Assembly: GCA_963921825.1 (NCBI GenBank)
Contig: OY997588.1
Coordinates: 9,748,001-9,812,000, forward strand
Reading direction: 5' to 3'
Origin: Erodium maritimum
Lineage: Eukaryota > Streptophyta > Magnoliopsida > Geraniales > Geraniaceae
DNA length: 64,000 bases
Both the position numbers and the translations under genes were made by a program. The notes under the pieces are model-generated. The model had not been told where the DNA came from, made no database searches, and saw only the letters and a program-made list of their open reading frames with translations. Below, in pieces: positions 47,205 through 58,396 of the stretch (position 1 is the first letter of the stretch; each line of letters begins with the position of its first letter).

Positions 47205-48571
47205 GGAAAAATTGCATATAATCTCCCTTAATATCGTCTTATTTTCACATCATTTCTTTAACTATTTTTTTTACATTTAATACCTTTAATTTAATTTTAT
47301 TTTCACTTTAGTCCACTTTGTGTCTATTTGGATGGAAAACGTCAAGTGCAAAACACATGGGTATTACTTTTTTTTATATATATTGAAATACCCATATGAC
47401 CCTTTTCTCTTAAATATCCAGTTGAACACCTTTACAACCCTAAATTTTCACACTCGGCACAAACACAACTTAGCCCCACCTCTACAATCTCTTTTTCATT
47501 GACTACTACCTCCACCTCCTCTCCTTCGACACACTAGATTGGTGTCCCGCCTCCACAACCCTTCCTCGCCGTCGTGCCCCGCCTCCACAACTCCTTCTCG
47601 CCGCCGTGCTCTACTTCTCCTCTACACCTCCACCACGAGCCAGAGCTTCTCCTTGCTTTTTCTCTTTTTCTGACCCCCACCACCACACATGCATCCACCA
47701 CGGACCGGAGTTTCTCCTGCAATTTCTTCATCTCTACTCTTGCAATTTATGGGTTTTAGGACTGAGGTTTGAGGAAGAAGTAGATTTGTGGAAATTTCTA
47801 ATGAAAAAAAAAGAAAAAAAAAGAGAATGCTTATTGTAATTTCGTCGCATGTTTGTTGTAAGTTTTGCCGTTGAACAATATGAGAGAATTGGAATTTTTT
47901 TTTCCTCTTGTTTTTATCATCCCAGATCTGACATTAGGCTTCCAATCGAAAATTGAAATTGAATTTGGGACTTATTAGGCACTTTCAGATTTCGGTCATT
48001 TGTGGCGAGGCTAGATCCAAATAGAGATGGGTTTAATGTCTTTTAACTGTAATTTGGAAACGGAACCAGATAATTGGAAATGGAATTAGAAGGTTATGAT
48101 TTGGAAATTTATGAAAACCGGAAATTAAGAATAAAAAATATTAATGAATATTTATGAACACATAAAAATGTAAAGATTTTTTGCTGTAAGTTAATAAAAA
48201 AATTAAAGGTTAATGAATATTTATTAAAATATAAATCAATTTAAAGAAATAAATAATTTCAGAAAAAATATATATATTTTTAATGAAAATAAAGGAAATA
48301 AAAAAAAGTATTTTTGTGGTTAATTTCGAAAATATGAAGATTAAAGAAGGGCATTATTTCAAAAGCAATTAAGTTTTGTAAGAGAAATGGTATGCTTTTG
48401 AAAATTTGATGGTTATGGAGGGGTATTTTAGACATTTGATATTAATTGGATGTAAAATTAACAACGTTTACTAAAGTGGGAAAAAAATTAAGTTCAGGGT
48501 GTTAAATGTCAAAAAAACAGTTAAAGAAGTGATGCGAAAAATAAGACGATACTAAGGAAGGTCACACCAAT
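47205..48571. mobile_element. MULE-like element with diverged terminal inverted repeats
   Basis: About 1.37 kb. The left arm has CCTTAATATCGTCTTATTTT, CATCATTTCTTTAACT and a following ACATTTAATACC; the right arm reverse complemented has CCTTAGTATCGTCTTATTTT, CATCACTTCTTTAACT and GACATTTAACACC. Similarity continues for about 130 bp, so these are long TIRs. The interior at 47450-47760 is GC-rich and CCTCCAC-rich; the frames there are low complexity and I cannot name a donor gene. Exact termini and the target duplication could not be fixed. Confidence 0.6.
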
Positions 48572-49082
48572 GCCACATGGTGTGTCATGATTGGCCGATC
48601 GCGATTCATGATTTATGTTTATGAACCACGAGTCGCAGTTTACAGATTCAGTTTACGGTTTAGTAAATCAAAATCACAAAATACGTTATTCAATAAACCG
48701 TAAACCTAAACCTTGTGAATAAACCGTACGTTGTAGATGCTCTTAGCAGGTCCTTAAAAGGGGTCAAAAGAGATTAGCTCGGTGAGTCACGTGAGCCGTA
48801 TTTTGTCCATTTCGTATCCAATGGGCTCAGAAAACAAGCCCATAATTTTTCCACAAGGAGGCCGTATGTGATACTGATAACCAGTGAGTCGGTACTCTTC
48901 GGACCAGACCTTCGAGCACCCTCCGCCGCTCCTCCTGCTGCTAGGTTCTACCGTCCCCATTTCCACACTCGCACGAGGTAGATGATGATCTTCTCTCCCG
49001 AATCGCTCATTTTTCCTTTCATTGTTTGTGTTAATTCGATTTCATTGCACAAATTTGAAACAATGCGGCGCAGGTGGTGAAG
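48572..49082 (+). other. Promoter and leader of GluRS
   Basis: Contains the 5' leader of the next gene. A donor-like GAG|GTAGAT at about 48978 and an acceptor-like GCGCAG|GTGG at about 49073 suggest a small 5' UTR intron. No TATA box was singled out. Confidence 0.4.
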
Positions 49083-52000
49083 ATGGAGATCAAGCAACTG
49101 TTGTTCTCGGCAGAAAGTCCACCCCTTTCTGTCATTGCTGCTGCAAAGCTTGCAGGAATTTCTTTGCCTACCGGTTCCTCTCTCTCTGCTGGTTCTGCTC
49201 CCACTCTCCTCTTTTCTGATGGGTACTAGCTTATTATCTCTTGTTCCTTGCATACTCCTTATAATTTTGGATTTGTGTCCTTCTGCTTGGTTCAATAGTT
49301 AGGGTTCATATTAATTCAGGTTCATCAGTCTATGGATATATGATCATTATTTTTCTCTCTGTGAGGTTATCAATAGGAAGTCGTCAAGACTTTACAGGTT
49401 AATCAAGCTCCAAGATAAAATGCCATAAACCACATATGTTGTCATGTTTTTTTAGGTGCATGTGCATTAAGACTGATGGTGCATTTTGGTCCGGCATACC
49501 TGAACACATAGCGAATCTGATCTAATAATATCTCCGAAGTCTTAGTTTCAATAGACACATCTTCTTTGAGGCAGTAAATTGGTTACCTCAGAGATTTGTA
49601 ATTTCAATTATGTTCCGTGATATTGAATTTATACTCTAGTGAATTTGAGCTTCTATGCTCTTGCCCGTCTAGTTATGCTCTTCCTTTTCAAAGGAATTAT
49701 CCCAAATGTAAAGAAATGGTAATTTTTGGATGCTTGTATCTATGTGCTTTAGTTGTTTTTGCTAGCATAAAAAGCTGCTTATGCATTTCCCTCCACCCTT
49801 CTAATGCTCATGCGTAACATTTCAACTTGATTTACATTTTAGAAGTAAGCTGCATGGAGCATATGCACTCCTGCGCCATGTTGGACTGGTTGCCAAATTT
49901 TATGGTGAAAATGCATTGGAGTCTAAGCAGGTGAGTTTTCTTTCTCTTGCTGAAGATAAGGTTGTAATGTTTTTCTTCTCTTTTTCACATCCCGTTCCAT
50001 AGGACAACATTTTAAATATCATATATTTCTAATGCACGGTACTCATTTTTTATGTTTTCCTTTCTGTTTCAGATTGATGAACTGCTCAATTATGCCCCTA
50101 CTCTTGGTGTGGGTTCTCAGTTTGAGAATGTGTGCAAATATCTTGATGGGTATCTAGAGAAGCGAACTTTTCTGGTTGGGCATTGTTTGTCCATTGCAGA
50201 CATAGCTATCTGGGCTGGTCTTGCAGGTAAAACTTCCCATTTTTTTACCTTGTTAGATGATGTTATGAGGAGTACATGCAAATAAATTTTGCATTTGTTA
50301 AATTCACACCTAAGTGCCTATAGTTTAGATATTTAGCAGTCGGGTTTAAGGCCCTTTTCCATGGAAGGCATTCTAAAGATAAGTTAAATAGACGATCTCT
50401 CTCTCTCTCTCCCTCCCTCTCTCTCTCTCTCTATAACCCTTTTCTCATTTGAGTGCCAGAAGATATGAATTGTACTTGTTCACATGATGCAATCTGTTTA
50501 ATGTATCTATATTCTGATCTCTTAAGATCCATATAGAATTGAGAAAGAGACTGTGGGGCATTGCTTCGAAACCTGTTTTCAACTTTTCATCTTAAGTTAA
50601 CATTGAACCATTGACCACAATAAGACAGAAAAAAGGATAGCATTGGATATCGCGAGTCTATTGGTTTGGTTGCATTCCTTATGGAGACTTAGATACAAGG
50701 AATGGGCATATGTGATTTAAGATCATGTTATGAGATGCTTCGAAACCTGTTTTCAACTTTTCATCTTAAGTTCACATTGAACCATTGACCACAATAAGAC
50801 AGAAAAAAGGATAGCATTGGATATCGTGAGTCTATTGGTTTGGTTGCATTCCTTATGGAGACTTAGATACAAGGAATGGGCATATGTGATTTAAGATCAT
50901 GTTATGAGATGTCTCGAAGCGATTATGGCTTCTTTGTCTGTCATATCATTAATTCATTCCTAAAGATAACGAAGGGGGTTCATACGAAAATAATATATGA
51001 TGACGATGAAGTGGAGGGATGGATTGGGGGATCCAGATGAAGAAAAATGATTGAAGCATGGGTACCTGCATTTGAGGTTATGTTGGAAGGATTGGGAACA
51101 TGGTAGGATTTAAAATAGGGTCGCCGGTCGCATGAAGCTTAATCTACACACAAAGGATATTAGTCAATATAATCAAAACTCTACATTAGAGTTAAAAAAA
51201 TTCTTTTGGTTATCCTGATATGTTGTTAAATGTGTATAGCATGTAGTGTTTTTTTTCTTCCCAAGATTTTCTAAAGCTAAACAGTAGATTGTGTGAGTCA
51301 ATGAATGGCGTGGAGAGTAAATTAGCTCTAAACATTATCTTATTGATCCGTTGATTTGATGTGTTCACTTTTTTATTCCTTCTACATGTTCACAGCAGAT
51401 TTTAGTCAAATGCATGTTTCCGTTCTGTACCTTTTGTCACTCTAGCATAAAGAATTATTGCCCAAACCCTGATTCTTATGGAAGATGAAAATTTTATTTA
51501 TAACTCCCTTTCAATTAGTGATATCTAATTCTTCGCAGGCGCTGGGCTGAGGTGGGAAAGCCTTAGGAAGTCAAAGAAGTACCAAAACCTTGTAAGATGG
51601 TTCAATTCTTTATCTGCCGAATATGATGAGACCTTGAATGAAGTTTTGGCAACATATGTTAGCAAAAAAAGTTCGGCAAAGCAAGTGGCTACTAAATCAA
51701 GGGAACAGGTTGTGAATGGAGATATTTCTGAAAAGAGCAAAGCAGGAAACCGGTCTACATTCGAAGTAGATCTCCCTGATGCTGAATCAGGTAAAGTGTG
51801 TTTGCGATTTGCTCCAGAACCAAGTGGCTATCTTCACATTGGTCACTCAAAAGCTGGATTGCTTAACCAGTACTTCGCTCAGCGGTACCAAGGCAAGATG
51901 GTCCTCCGTTTTGATGATACAAATCCTGCCAAAGAGAGTAATGAGTTTGTAGACAATATCTTGAAGGACATAGATACATTGGGTATTAAATATGAGACTC

Positions 52001-54808
52001 TTACATATACATCTGATTATTTTCCCCAGTTGATGGAAATGGCTGAAAAGTTGATGAAAGAGGGTAAAGCCTATATTGATGATACACCACGTGAGCAAAT
52101 GCAGAAAGAAAGGATGGATGGAATTGAATCCCAATGTAGAAACCATAGCTTAGAGAAGAATATGGAATTGTGGAAGGAGATGATTGTGGGATCTGAGAGA
52201 GGTTCACAATGCTGCCTTCGTGGAAAGTTGGATATGCAAGATCCAAACAAGTCACTGCGAGACCCAGTCTATTACAGATGCAATCCACTTCCCCACCATA
52301 GAATTGGTGCCAAGTACAAGATATATCCAACTTATGATTTTGCATGTCCATTTGTTGATTCTCTAGAAGGCATAACACATGCACTCCGATCCAGTGAATA
52401 CCATGATCGTAATGCTCAATATTACAGGATTCAAGAGGATATGGGTGTAAGAAAGGTTCATATTTATGAGTTTAGCCGTCTGAATATGGTCTACACGCTT
52501 CTTAGCAAGCGTAAACTTCTGTGGTTTGTCCAGAATGGAAAGGTTGATGGATGGGATGATCCTCGATTTCCAACTGTCCAAGGGATTGTGCGCAGAGGTC
52601 TCAAAATTGAGGCACTGATACAGTTCATTCTTGAACAGGTAATAACATATTTCAAGTCCTTTTATATCATTTCATCATTGAGTAATCAGTCATAAATGTA
52701 GTGTAGTGTAGATGGGATTGGAGTCATATGGCTGAAGCGTAACTATCTAGGACCTAGTATGGATTACTGAATCATCACCTGTTCAGATTCTAAACTTATT
52801 ATTAATTGGAACTTGAAAGAGCATTGTGGTTTTGCTATGCTGTTCATTGGTGGTTGTTTAAACTACTGTCTCACATTGACATTATAGGAGTTTTGCTAAA
52901 AAGGACTTGGGTTCTTCTATAGTATAGTTTGTCTCTGTGCATTTATTTTGAACTGCACTGTTTGTGTTTTATATATTTATCCTTTCTGTTTCAGGGAGCT
53001 TCAAAGAATTTGAATCTTATGGAGTGGGACAAACTCTGGACGATTAATAAAAAGATAATTGATCCTGTATGTCCCAGACATACTGCTATTGTTGAAGAGC
53101 GACGTGTTTTGTTGACTCTAACTAATGGTCCTAATGAACCATTTGTTCGGATCCTACCTAAGCATAAGAAATATGAAGGTGCTGGTGAAAAGGCCACGAC
53201 TTACACAAAGAGGATATGGATAGAACAAGCTGATGCAGAGTTAATCTCGGTTGACGAGAAAATAACCTTGATGGATTGGGGAAATGCTATAATACAGAAA
53301 ATTGAGAAAGATCAAGAAGGAAAAGTCACAGAGTTATCAGGCGTTTTGCATCTGGATGAAGATTACAAATCAACAAAATTGAAGCTTACTTGGTTACCTG
53401 AAACAGATGAACTAGTTAGCCTCTCCTTGGTGGAGTTTGACTATCTCATCACAAAGAAGAAGGTATTTTATAATCTAAATGAAAGATTTATAAAAATAGC
53501 ATTGGCCTAACAATTAGTTACTTACATTTTTTTAGAAATGAAACAACATAAAAAAATAAGGGAAATTACATTTCACTACCCTATATTTTGGACTATTATC
53601 AATTCACTACCATCTACTTCAAATCGTATCAATCCATCCCGATGAACTTTATTTTTGTTTCAATTTACCTTGAGGTTTAGTGATGAAAATGCCCCTTATA
53701 TAATACAAGACACTTAATCAAAAGTTTATATATTTTTTTTTTGTAAAAGATGAACATGATAGTCTTCTTAATTTAAAAGTTCTATTTTTTAGAATTTCTT
53801 CAATTTTCTAGTTTTTGAAAAAAATAATATTATGAGGGGCATTTTCTTCATTCAAACTCAAATTATGGTAGATTGAAACAAAAACAAAATTGGTCGGGGT
53901 GAATTGGTTCAATTTAAAGTACAGGGTAGTGAAGTGTAATTTCCCCTTAAAAATATTACAGCACGGATGAACATTTTTGCCTCCATCTGATATTTTCTGT
54001 AACAGAATCTTACTCCTGAATTTGTATGGAACAATGTGTATCATGTCATTTTTAGTATGCATTTGTCATCAATACCTAGCTTTAAAACTATACAACAATG
54101 TTTAAGCGTGAGACGTTTAAGTTAAATCCTGTAATGCACCACAACTGTGCCCGTTCCTCTTCTTTTAGAAACTTAAAAGAGTATCCATCAAGATATTTCT
54201 TGCTGTGTAGTGTGTCTTATTGTGGTAACACTTCGCAGTGTCCAAATTATTACATACAAATATAGATAAACATAAAAATCTGCAGGAAGATTAGCAACTC
54301 TGCAAATTTTCCAAGATGCTTTATGTTCTGAATCATCTTATAAGCGGGTTTACTTATTCATCATTGAACACAGAACATAGAGTTAGGACTCATAATCGTT
54401 TGCAATTTAATATAGTTCCTAAGACATGGTGTTGGATCAACATGTATCTTGCATATGTTATGGTGAGAAGTAGTTTTTGTTTTTATTTTTATAGAATATC
54501 ATACCTCAGTGCTTATGATAGTCTTTAAAAGTTGGGATGTGAAGCCGGAAGTAAAATACTGTGTTTATTTGTGTACTGTTTGGTTGCAGCTGGAAGAAGG
54601 AGAGGACTTCATTGATGTGATAAATCCCTGCACAAAGAAGGAGACTTGTGCACTTGGAGACTCCAATATGCGGAACTTGCAGCGTGGAGATGTTTTGCAG
54701 CTGGAGAGGAAGGGCTACTTTAGGTGTGATGTGCCCCTTATCAGGCCTTCTAAGCCTATTGTCCTTTTTGCAATACCTGATGGCAAGCAGCAGGCCTCAC
54801 TCAAGTAA
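49083..54808 (+). CDS. Glutamate--tRNA ligase, cytosolic
   Basis: Charges tRNA-Glu in the cytosol; class I synthetase of the archaeal/eukaryotic GlxRS type. Six exons: 49083-49222, 49843-49930, 50073-50226, 51539-52638, 52995-53462 and 54590-54808. Phases join exactly to 723 codons (722 aa), like other plant cytosolic enzymes. Order: N-terminal GST-like domain (about 1-165, with DELLNYAPTL and FLVGHCLSIADIAIWAGLAG), a polar linker, then the catalytic core with HIGH at residues 227-230 (PSGYLHIGHSKAG), the segment DFACPFVDSLEGITHALRSS, and the KMSKS equivalent LLSKR at 448-452. The anticodon-binding beta-barrels occupy the last two exons. No transit peptide. Intron 3 carries a tandem duplication and intron 5 a MITE; the coding parts are intact. 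Confidence 0.96.
50395..50432. repeat. CT microsatellite in GluRS intron 3
   Basis: Nearly pure CT run with two CCCT interruptions, 38 bp. Confidence 0.85.
50562..50915. repeat. 174-bp tandem duplication in GluRS intron 3
   Basis: Sequence beginning TGCTTCGAAACCTG at 50562 recurs at 50736. The copies differ at only a few positions (for example TTAACATTG against TTCACATTG, and TCGCGAG against TCGTGAG), so the duplication is recent. It lies within the intron. Confidence 0.85.
53560..53946. mobile_element. MITE with long inverted repeats in GluRS intron 5
   Basis: Left arm GGGAAATTACATTTCACTAC and reverse-complemented right arm GGGGAAATTACACTTCACTA; similarity continues through CAATTCAC and the GAAAATGCCCCT words near the centre. 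About 387 bp, non-coding. The ends resemble other Mutator-type MITEs in this window, but the flanking 9-mers do not match cleanly, so the target duplication is unresolved. Confidence 0.65.
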
Positions 54809-56355
54809 GGAGCTTGCCTCTTTGAGTTTATTGTTTTCTCAACTTCCCTGTAGAGTGTAGACTCTTGCAACCATGTCCACTACCCTAAGAAAATGATTGG
54901 TCACTTCTATTTTGAATCTCTCTTTTTTGGCTATAGCTATCTTACATGTTGCTTCTAATTGATTTGTCAAAATCTGAATTTAGGGGTGATAATTCATTAT
55001 CACACCAAATCATCAATGTGTTTGTACTCTGCCTTCTCTATCAGCGTCTCGCTTTCAATCACTGATAGTCATTTAAGAGCATCACATCTCCAGGATTAGT
55101 AAAGCATATCATGTAGGAAAGAGAGAAGGATAGTTAAGGATAGTTGGTGTTACCTGTCGTAGCCGTATTGTTAGGTTGTCGGGCGATCGTGTAAAATCTC
55201 AGTGTATTTTCACCATATCATTCAATTATGCTAATATATACAAATTTAAAATAGAGAATTATGGTAAACAAACCCTATCCAATTTGAACTAATCAACCCT
55301 ATCCAATTTGAACTAATCCACTTCAGGGTCAGAGACCCTAGGTTCCATTATAGTTCGAGACTTCCGTAGGTTTCTTGGTGCTTTTGGACCTGTAAAAAAA
55401 ATCTATTTTACCTTGTCGAAACGAAATAAACACATAAACACGACAACGAACACAAACTAGGGAGCATACGATACCAATTTTTCTGAAACTCATAGCTTTC
55501 ATGGTGGAACGCTCTGATACTGTCAACCTATAGTCTTGATTCGTTGGGGGAAAAACGACTTATGGTGTCGTGAAACGATACACCATCTTACCGTTCCCCT
55601 CCGATCTTAAACCCATTGGTCGGATAGTTCCGGATCCTTCTTCAGTCGTTGCCATTTGTAGGGCATTTGTCAGCTATAGCTCCCGTGGATTGGTAGAGGT
55701 GACAACAAATGGCAACTGTCAGCTATAGCTCCCGTGGATTGGTAGAGGTGACAACACTGGCAGGAGGCAGGGGGCAGGGGTGGTGAAGGTGAAACTGTGT
55801 GGTGGTGCACCGGTAGGATGTAGACCGAGAGGAGAACCCTGGTGGCTAGAAGTAGCGGCTCCCTGTTTGGAGGGAGTCAGAGAGGAGGACGACGTCGACA
55901 ACAGGAGACGAGACCATAGTAACGAAGTGCGATGATACAATGATTGAAGAGAGAAGATGGAAGACAAAACCTTAAAAATTCTAGAGAGAGTTTTGCAAGT
56001 CTCCTAGACACATTTTTACTGAGCAGACACTACTTCATATATTTTACACAGGTAAAACAATGAGTATATGCAATGCTTCTCTGTAAGGGAAAAAAGGGTA
56101 CTCTTGAAATTATATACTCAATTCATGAGTGGAACTCCGACCAATCGCTTGTCAAAATAAGGAGGTGGATGTGTAATCGTTTATGCGGGTATCATCAATA
56201 ATATGGTAATATATAGAACGGTGAAGCCTTTGTCAAAATAACAGGCAGTGGATTAATTAAGGATCTAAATAAGGAGACCCCAAAGCTTCATTAATCAATC
56301 AAATAATGACTTTAATAATGAATAAAATACATAAAACGCCTCTCCCTCTCTCTCC
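54809..56355. other. Intergenic with short tandem repeats and a possible retroelement trace
   Basis: GluRS 3' region, then unassigned DNA. A 24-bp unit beginning AACCCTATCCAATTTG is duplicated at 55271-55318. A 49-bp-period duplication (unit containing CAGCTATAGCTCCCGTGG) spans 55668-55755. On the minus strand near 55500-55520, CAGTATCAGAGCGTTCC resembles the initiator-Met tRNA primer-binding site that follows an LTR. No gag or pol was seen. Confidence 0.45.
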
Positions 56356-57012
56356 TTACATCTTTGGTGGCGCAACCTTGAACCTGACATCTTCAACAGC
56401 CTGAGGATCAATTTTAAAGCCCTTGGCCAGCACGTCCACCGGAACCGGCGGAGAAGCCCCGAAGAGCGCCCCAGCCACCGTCTGAGTTCCGGGGAACTGG
56501 CTGTCGAAGGCGGTGATGACGGCGGCGGGAACGGTTCCAACATTCTTCTGGTAGTGCAAGAGACCCCTGGGGAAAACAAATACGTCCCCCTTCTTGAGGC
56601 GCTTGGAGATGAGCACGTTGGCGGTGGTGACGAAGCCGGCCTCGATCTCGCCCTCGAGCGTGAAGATCACCTCGGAGGCGCGCGGGTGGGTGTGGGGCGG
56701 GTTGACGCCCCCCACGGCGTAGTCGATGCGGCCCATGGAGACGCCGAGGGTGTTGACGCCGGGGACTTTCTGGACGTTGGCTCCGTTGACGATGACTTCG
56801 TTGGTGGCGTTGGTGAGGCCCGGGACGCCGAGCGTGCTGGAGAAGAAGTCGTCGGGTGTTACTGCTGCTACGTCCTTGCATGGGTATCCGTTGACTTTTA
56901 ATACAGATTTGAGATCGGCAACACAGAAGTCTTGGAGAGGGTTGGGATCTGCAACAACTACGGCGGCCAATCCAATCATGGCCACAAATAGACTGGCGAT
57001 TTTGGCTGCCAT
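56356..57012 (-). CDS. Germin-like protein (secreted cupin)
   Basis: Secreted Mn-binding cupin of the plant cell wall; members show superoxide dismutase or, in true germins, oxalate oxidase activity, often linked to defence. Single-exon frame of 218 aa. A signal peptide covers residues 1-21, cleaved before DPNPLQDFC. C30 and C45 form the usual disulfide pair. Germin box 1 holds H107, H109 and E114 (PPHTHPRASEV); box 2 holds H153 (GDVFVFPRGLLHYQKN). One N-glycosylation sequon, N68-A-T70, is in the usual place. A KGD tripeptide sits at 141-143. All four metal ligands are present. Enzymatic activity cannot be told from sequence. A TATA box precedes the gene on the minus strand. The GC-rich overlapping frames on both strands are shadows. 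Confidence 0.95.
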   Translation of the reverse strand: MAAKIASLFVAMIGLAAVVVADPNPLQDFCVADLKSVLKVNGYPCKDVAAVTPDDFFSSTLGVPGLTNATNEVIVNGANVQKVPGVNTLGVSMGRIDYAVGGVNPPHTHPRASEVIFTLEGEIEAGFVTTANVLISKRLKKGDVFVFPRGLLHYQKNVGTVPAAVITAFDSQFPGTQTVAGALFGASPPVPVDVLAKGFKIDPQAVEDVRFKVAPPKM

Positions 57013-57083
57013 AGTTATTGTGTTTATTATTATTATTTACTATCGTGGCTGTTGCAGCTGTTTTGTTCTTGGGGAAGAGCACG

Positions 57084-57091
57084 TTTATATA
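57084..57091 (-). promoter_or_regulatory. TATA box of the germin-like gene
   Basis: TATATAAA on the minus strand, about 72 bases upstream of the start codon; correct spacing for a short leader. Confidence 0.65.
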
Positions 57092-58134
57092 AGGAAAAAG
57101 GTGGTGGTGGAGAGTTAAATTAGGGGTTTTGTGTTATTATTGGTTTGAGGAGAGGGATTCGTTCCTTCTTCTGCTATTATTAGATTTTAGTTGTTACACC
57201 TAGCTGTTTCTAGAGGTTCACTACTATGTCTGAAGATTGAGATATACAAATTGAGCATGCTCCTTAAATAGAGCTCAAACCACAACAACCAACGACCTAA
57301 ATCAAAAGTTAGAACTTGACAAATGTAATTTACGACCAATAAGGAGAATCATGAAGAAAAAGTTGCGGGGGAGGATCCAAGAAACTTAGGGTGTGACTAA
57401 AACAAGTCCAAAAATGAGATTTTTCCACTGAGACTTGCTTATAGAGAGGCCATTCTGGGCGGGCATAGTTTCAATACTATGGATTCTCTACTTTTTTTTT
57501 TATTGGTAAAACAAATTTAAATTAAGTGCTCTCCGAAATGGAGAACAAATGAAGGAGTACAGGAGGAGAGCATTTCCTGTGGGAACCTCAAAGAACACAA
57601 CCAAAAATTACAACCAACCAAATGAAACTTATACATATTACAACCAACCAAAGGAATTACACAGAACATGAAAAAACTCCTCCAACTTGTACAGATTGAG
57701 GTCTCATAACCTAAATTTATCTACCATTAAAAACTTACCCTAAAATATTAGTCACAAACAGTATATTACCTAACGTTTAAATGTGTCAAACCTTAAGTTT
57801 TGGTCACATGTCATTTACATGCTTCTATGAATTAATCACATATCATTTACATGTCTTATAAATTGGTCACAAATCATTTACGTGTCTTATGGATTGGTCG
57901 TAGACCACTTACATATCTTCAACAGTGAAATAGTGGCTGAAAAGCTCGTTTATAAACTAAATCATATGATATAAATGTCTGGAACAACGCTTTAAAATAT
58001 TAGACAGTTGATATGAATGTTTGGAACATAACTTTTAAAACAGGAACATCGAGTTACATTATAGAATATTGGCTTGCAATCAAGTGCAAACCAATTGTTA
58101 CGGTGTGAACATGTGAACTCGTAAAAACAGTGTA
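57092..58134. other. Upstream region of the germin-like gene and intergenic DNA
   Basis: AT-rich. Positions 57740-57900 contain several diverged repeats of a TTGGTCACA...CATTTACATGTCTTAT phrase and share wording with the foldback MITE at 58397. Possibly an older relative of it. Confidence 0.4.
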
Positions 58135-58300
58135 TGTGTTTTGAGAAAATAGCAGTCCCAGTTTGAGTTGAATATTCTCAGACAAAAAAATTCTCAAACC
58201 AGAAACGCTATTTTCTCAAACCATATTTCATCAAAGTAAAATGCTATTTTTTCAAAAAAAAAATCTCAAACTGGGATGTTATTTTCTCAAACTAGATTTG
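58135..58300. repeat. Short inverted repeat (hairpin-type MITE)
   Basis: GAGAAAATAGCAGTCCCAGT near 58141 pairs with the reverse complement of the 58265-58290 region (GAGAAAATAACATCCCAGTT). The inner part repeats TTCTCAAAC words. About 160 bp; non-coding. Confidence 0.55.
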
Positions 58301-58396
58301 AGGTTTATAGGTTCACACTGTAAGGGAGGTTCGTACGTGATTGTCTCCCATAGAATATTGATTATAAGTTTTGCAACATTATTTATGAAATGGGTT

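Noticed and set aside
56414..57118. Long open frames overlapping the germin-like gene, including a 222-aa one on the same strand
   Set aside because: Shadow frames caused by the high GC of the germin-like coding sequence; only the 218-aa frame has cupin motifs.
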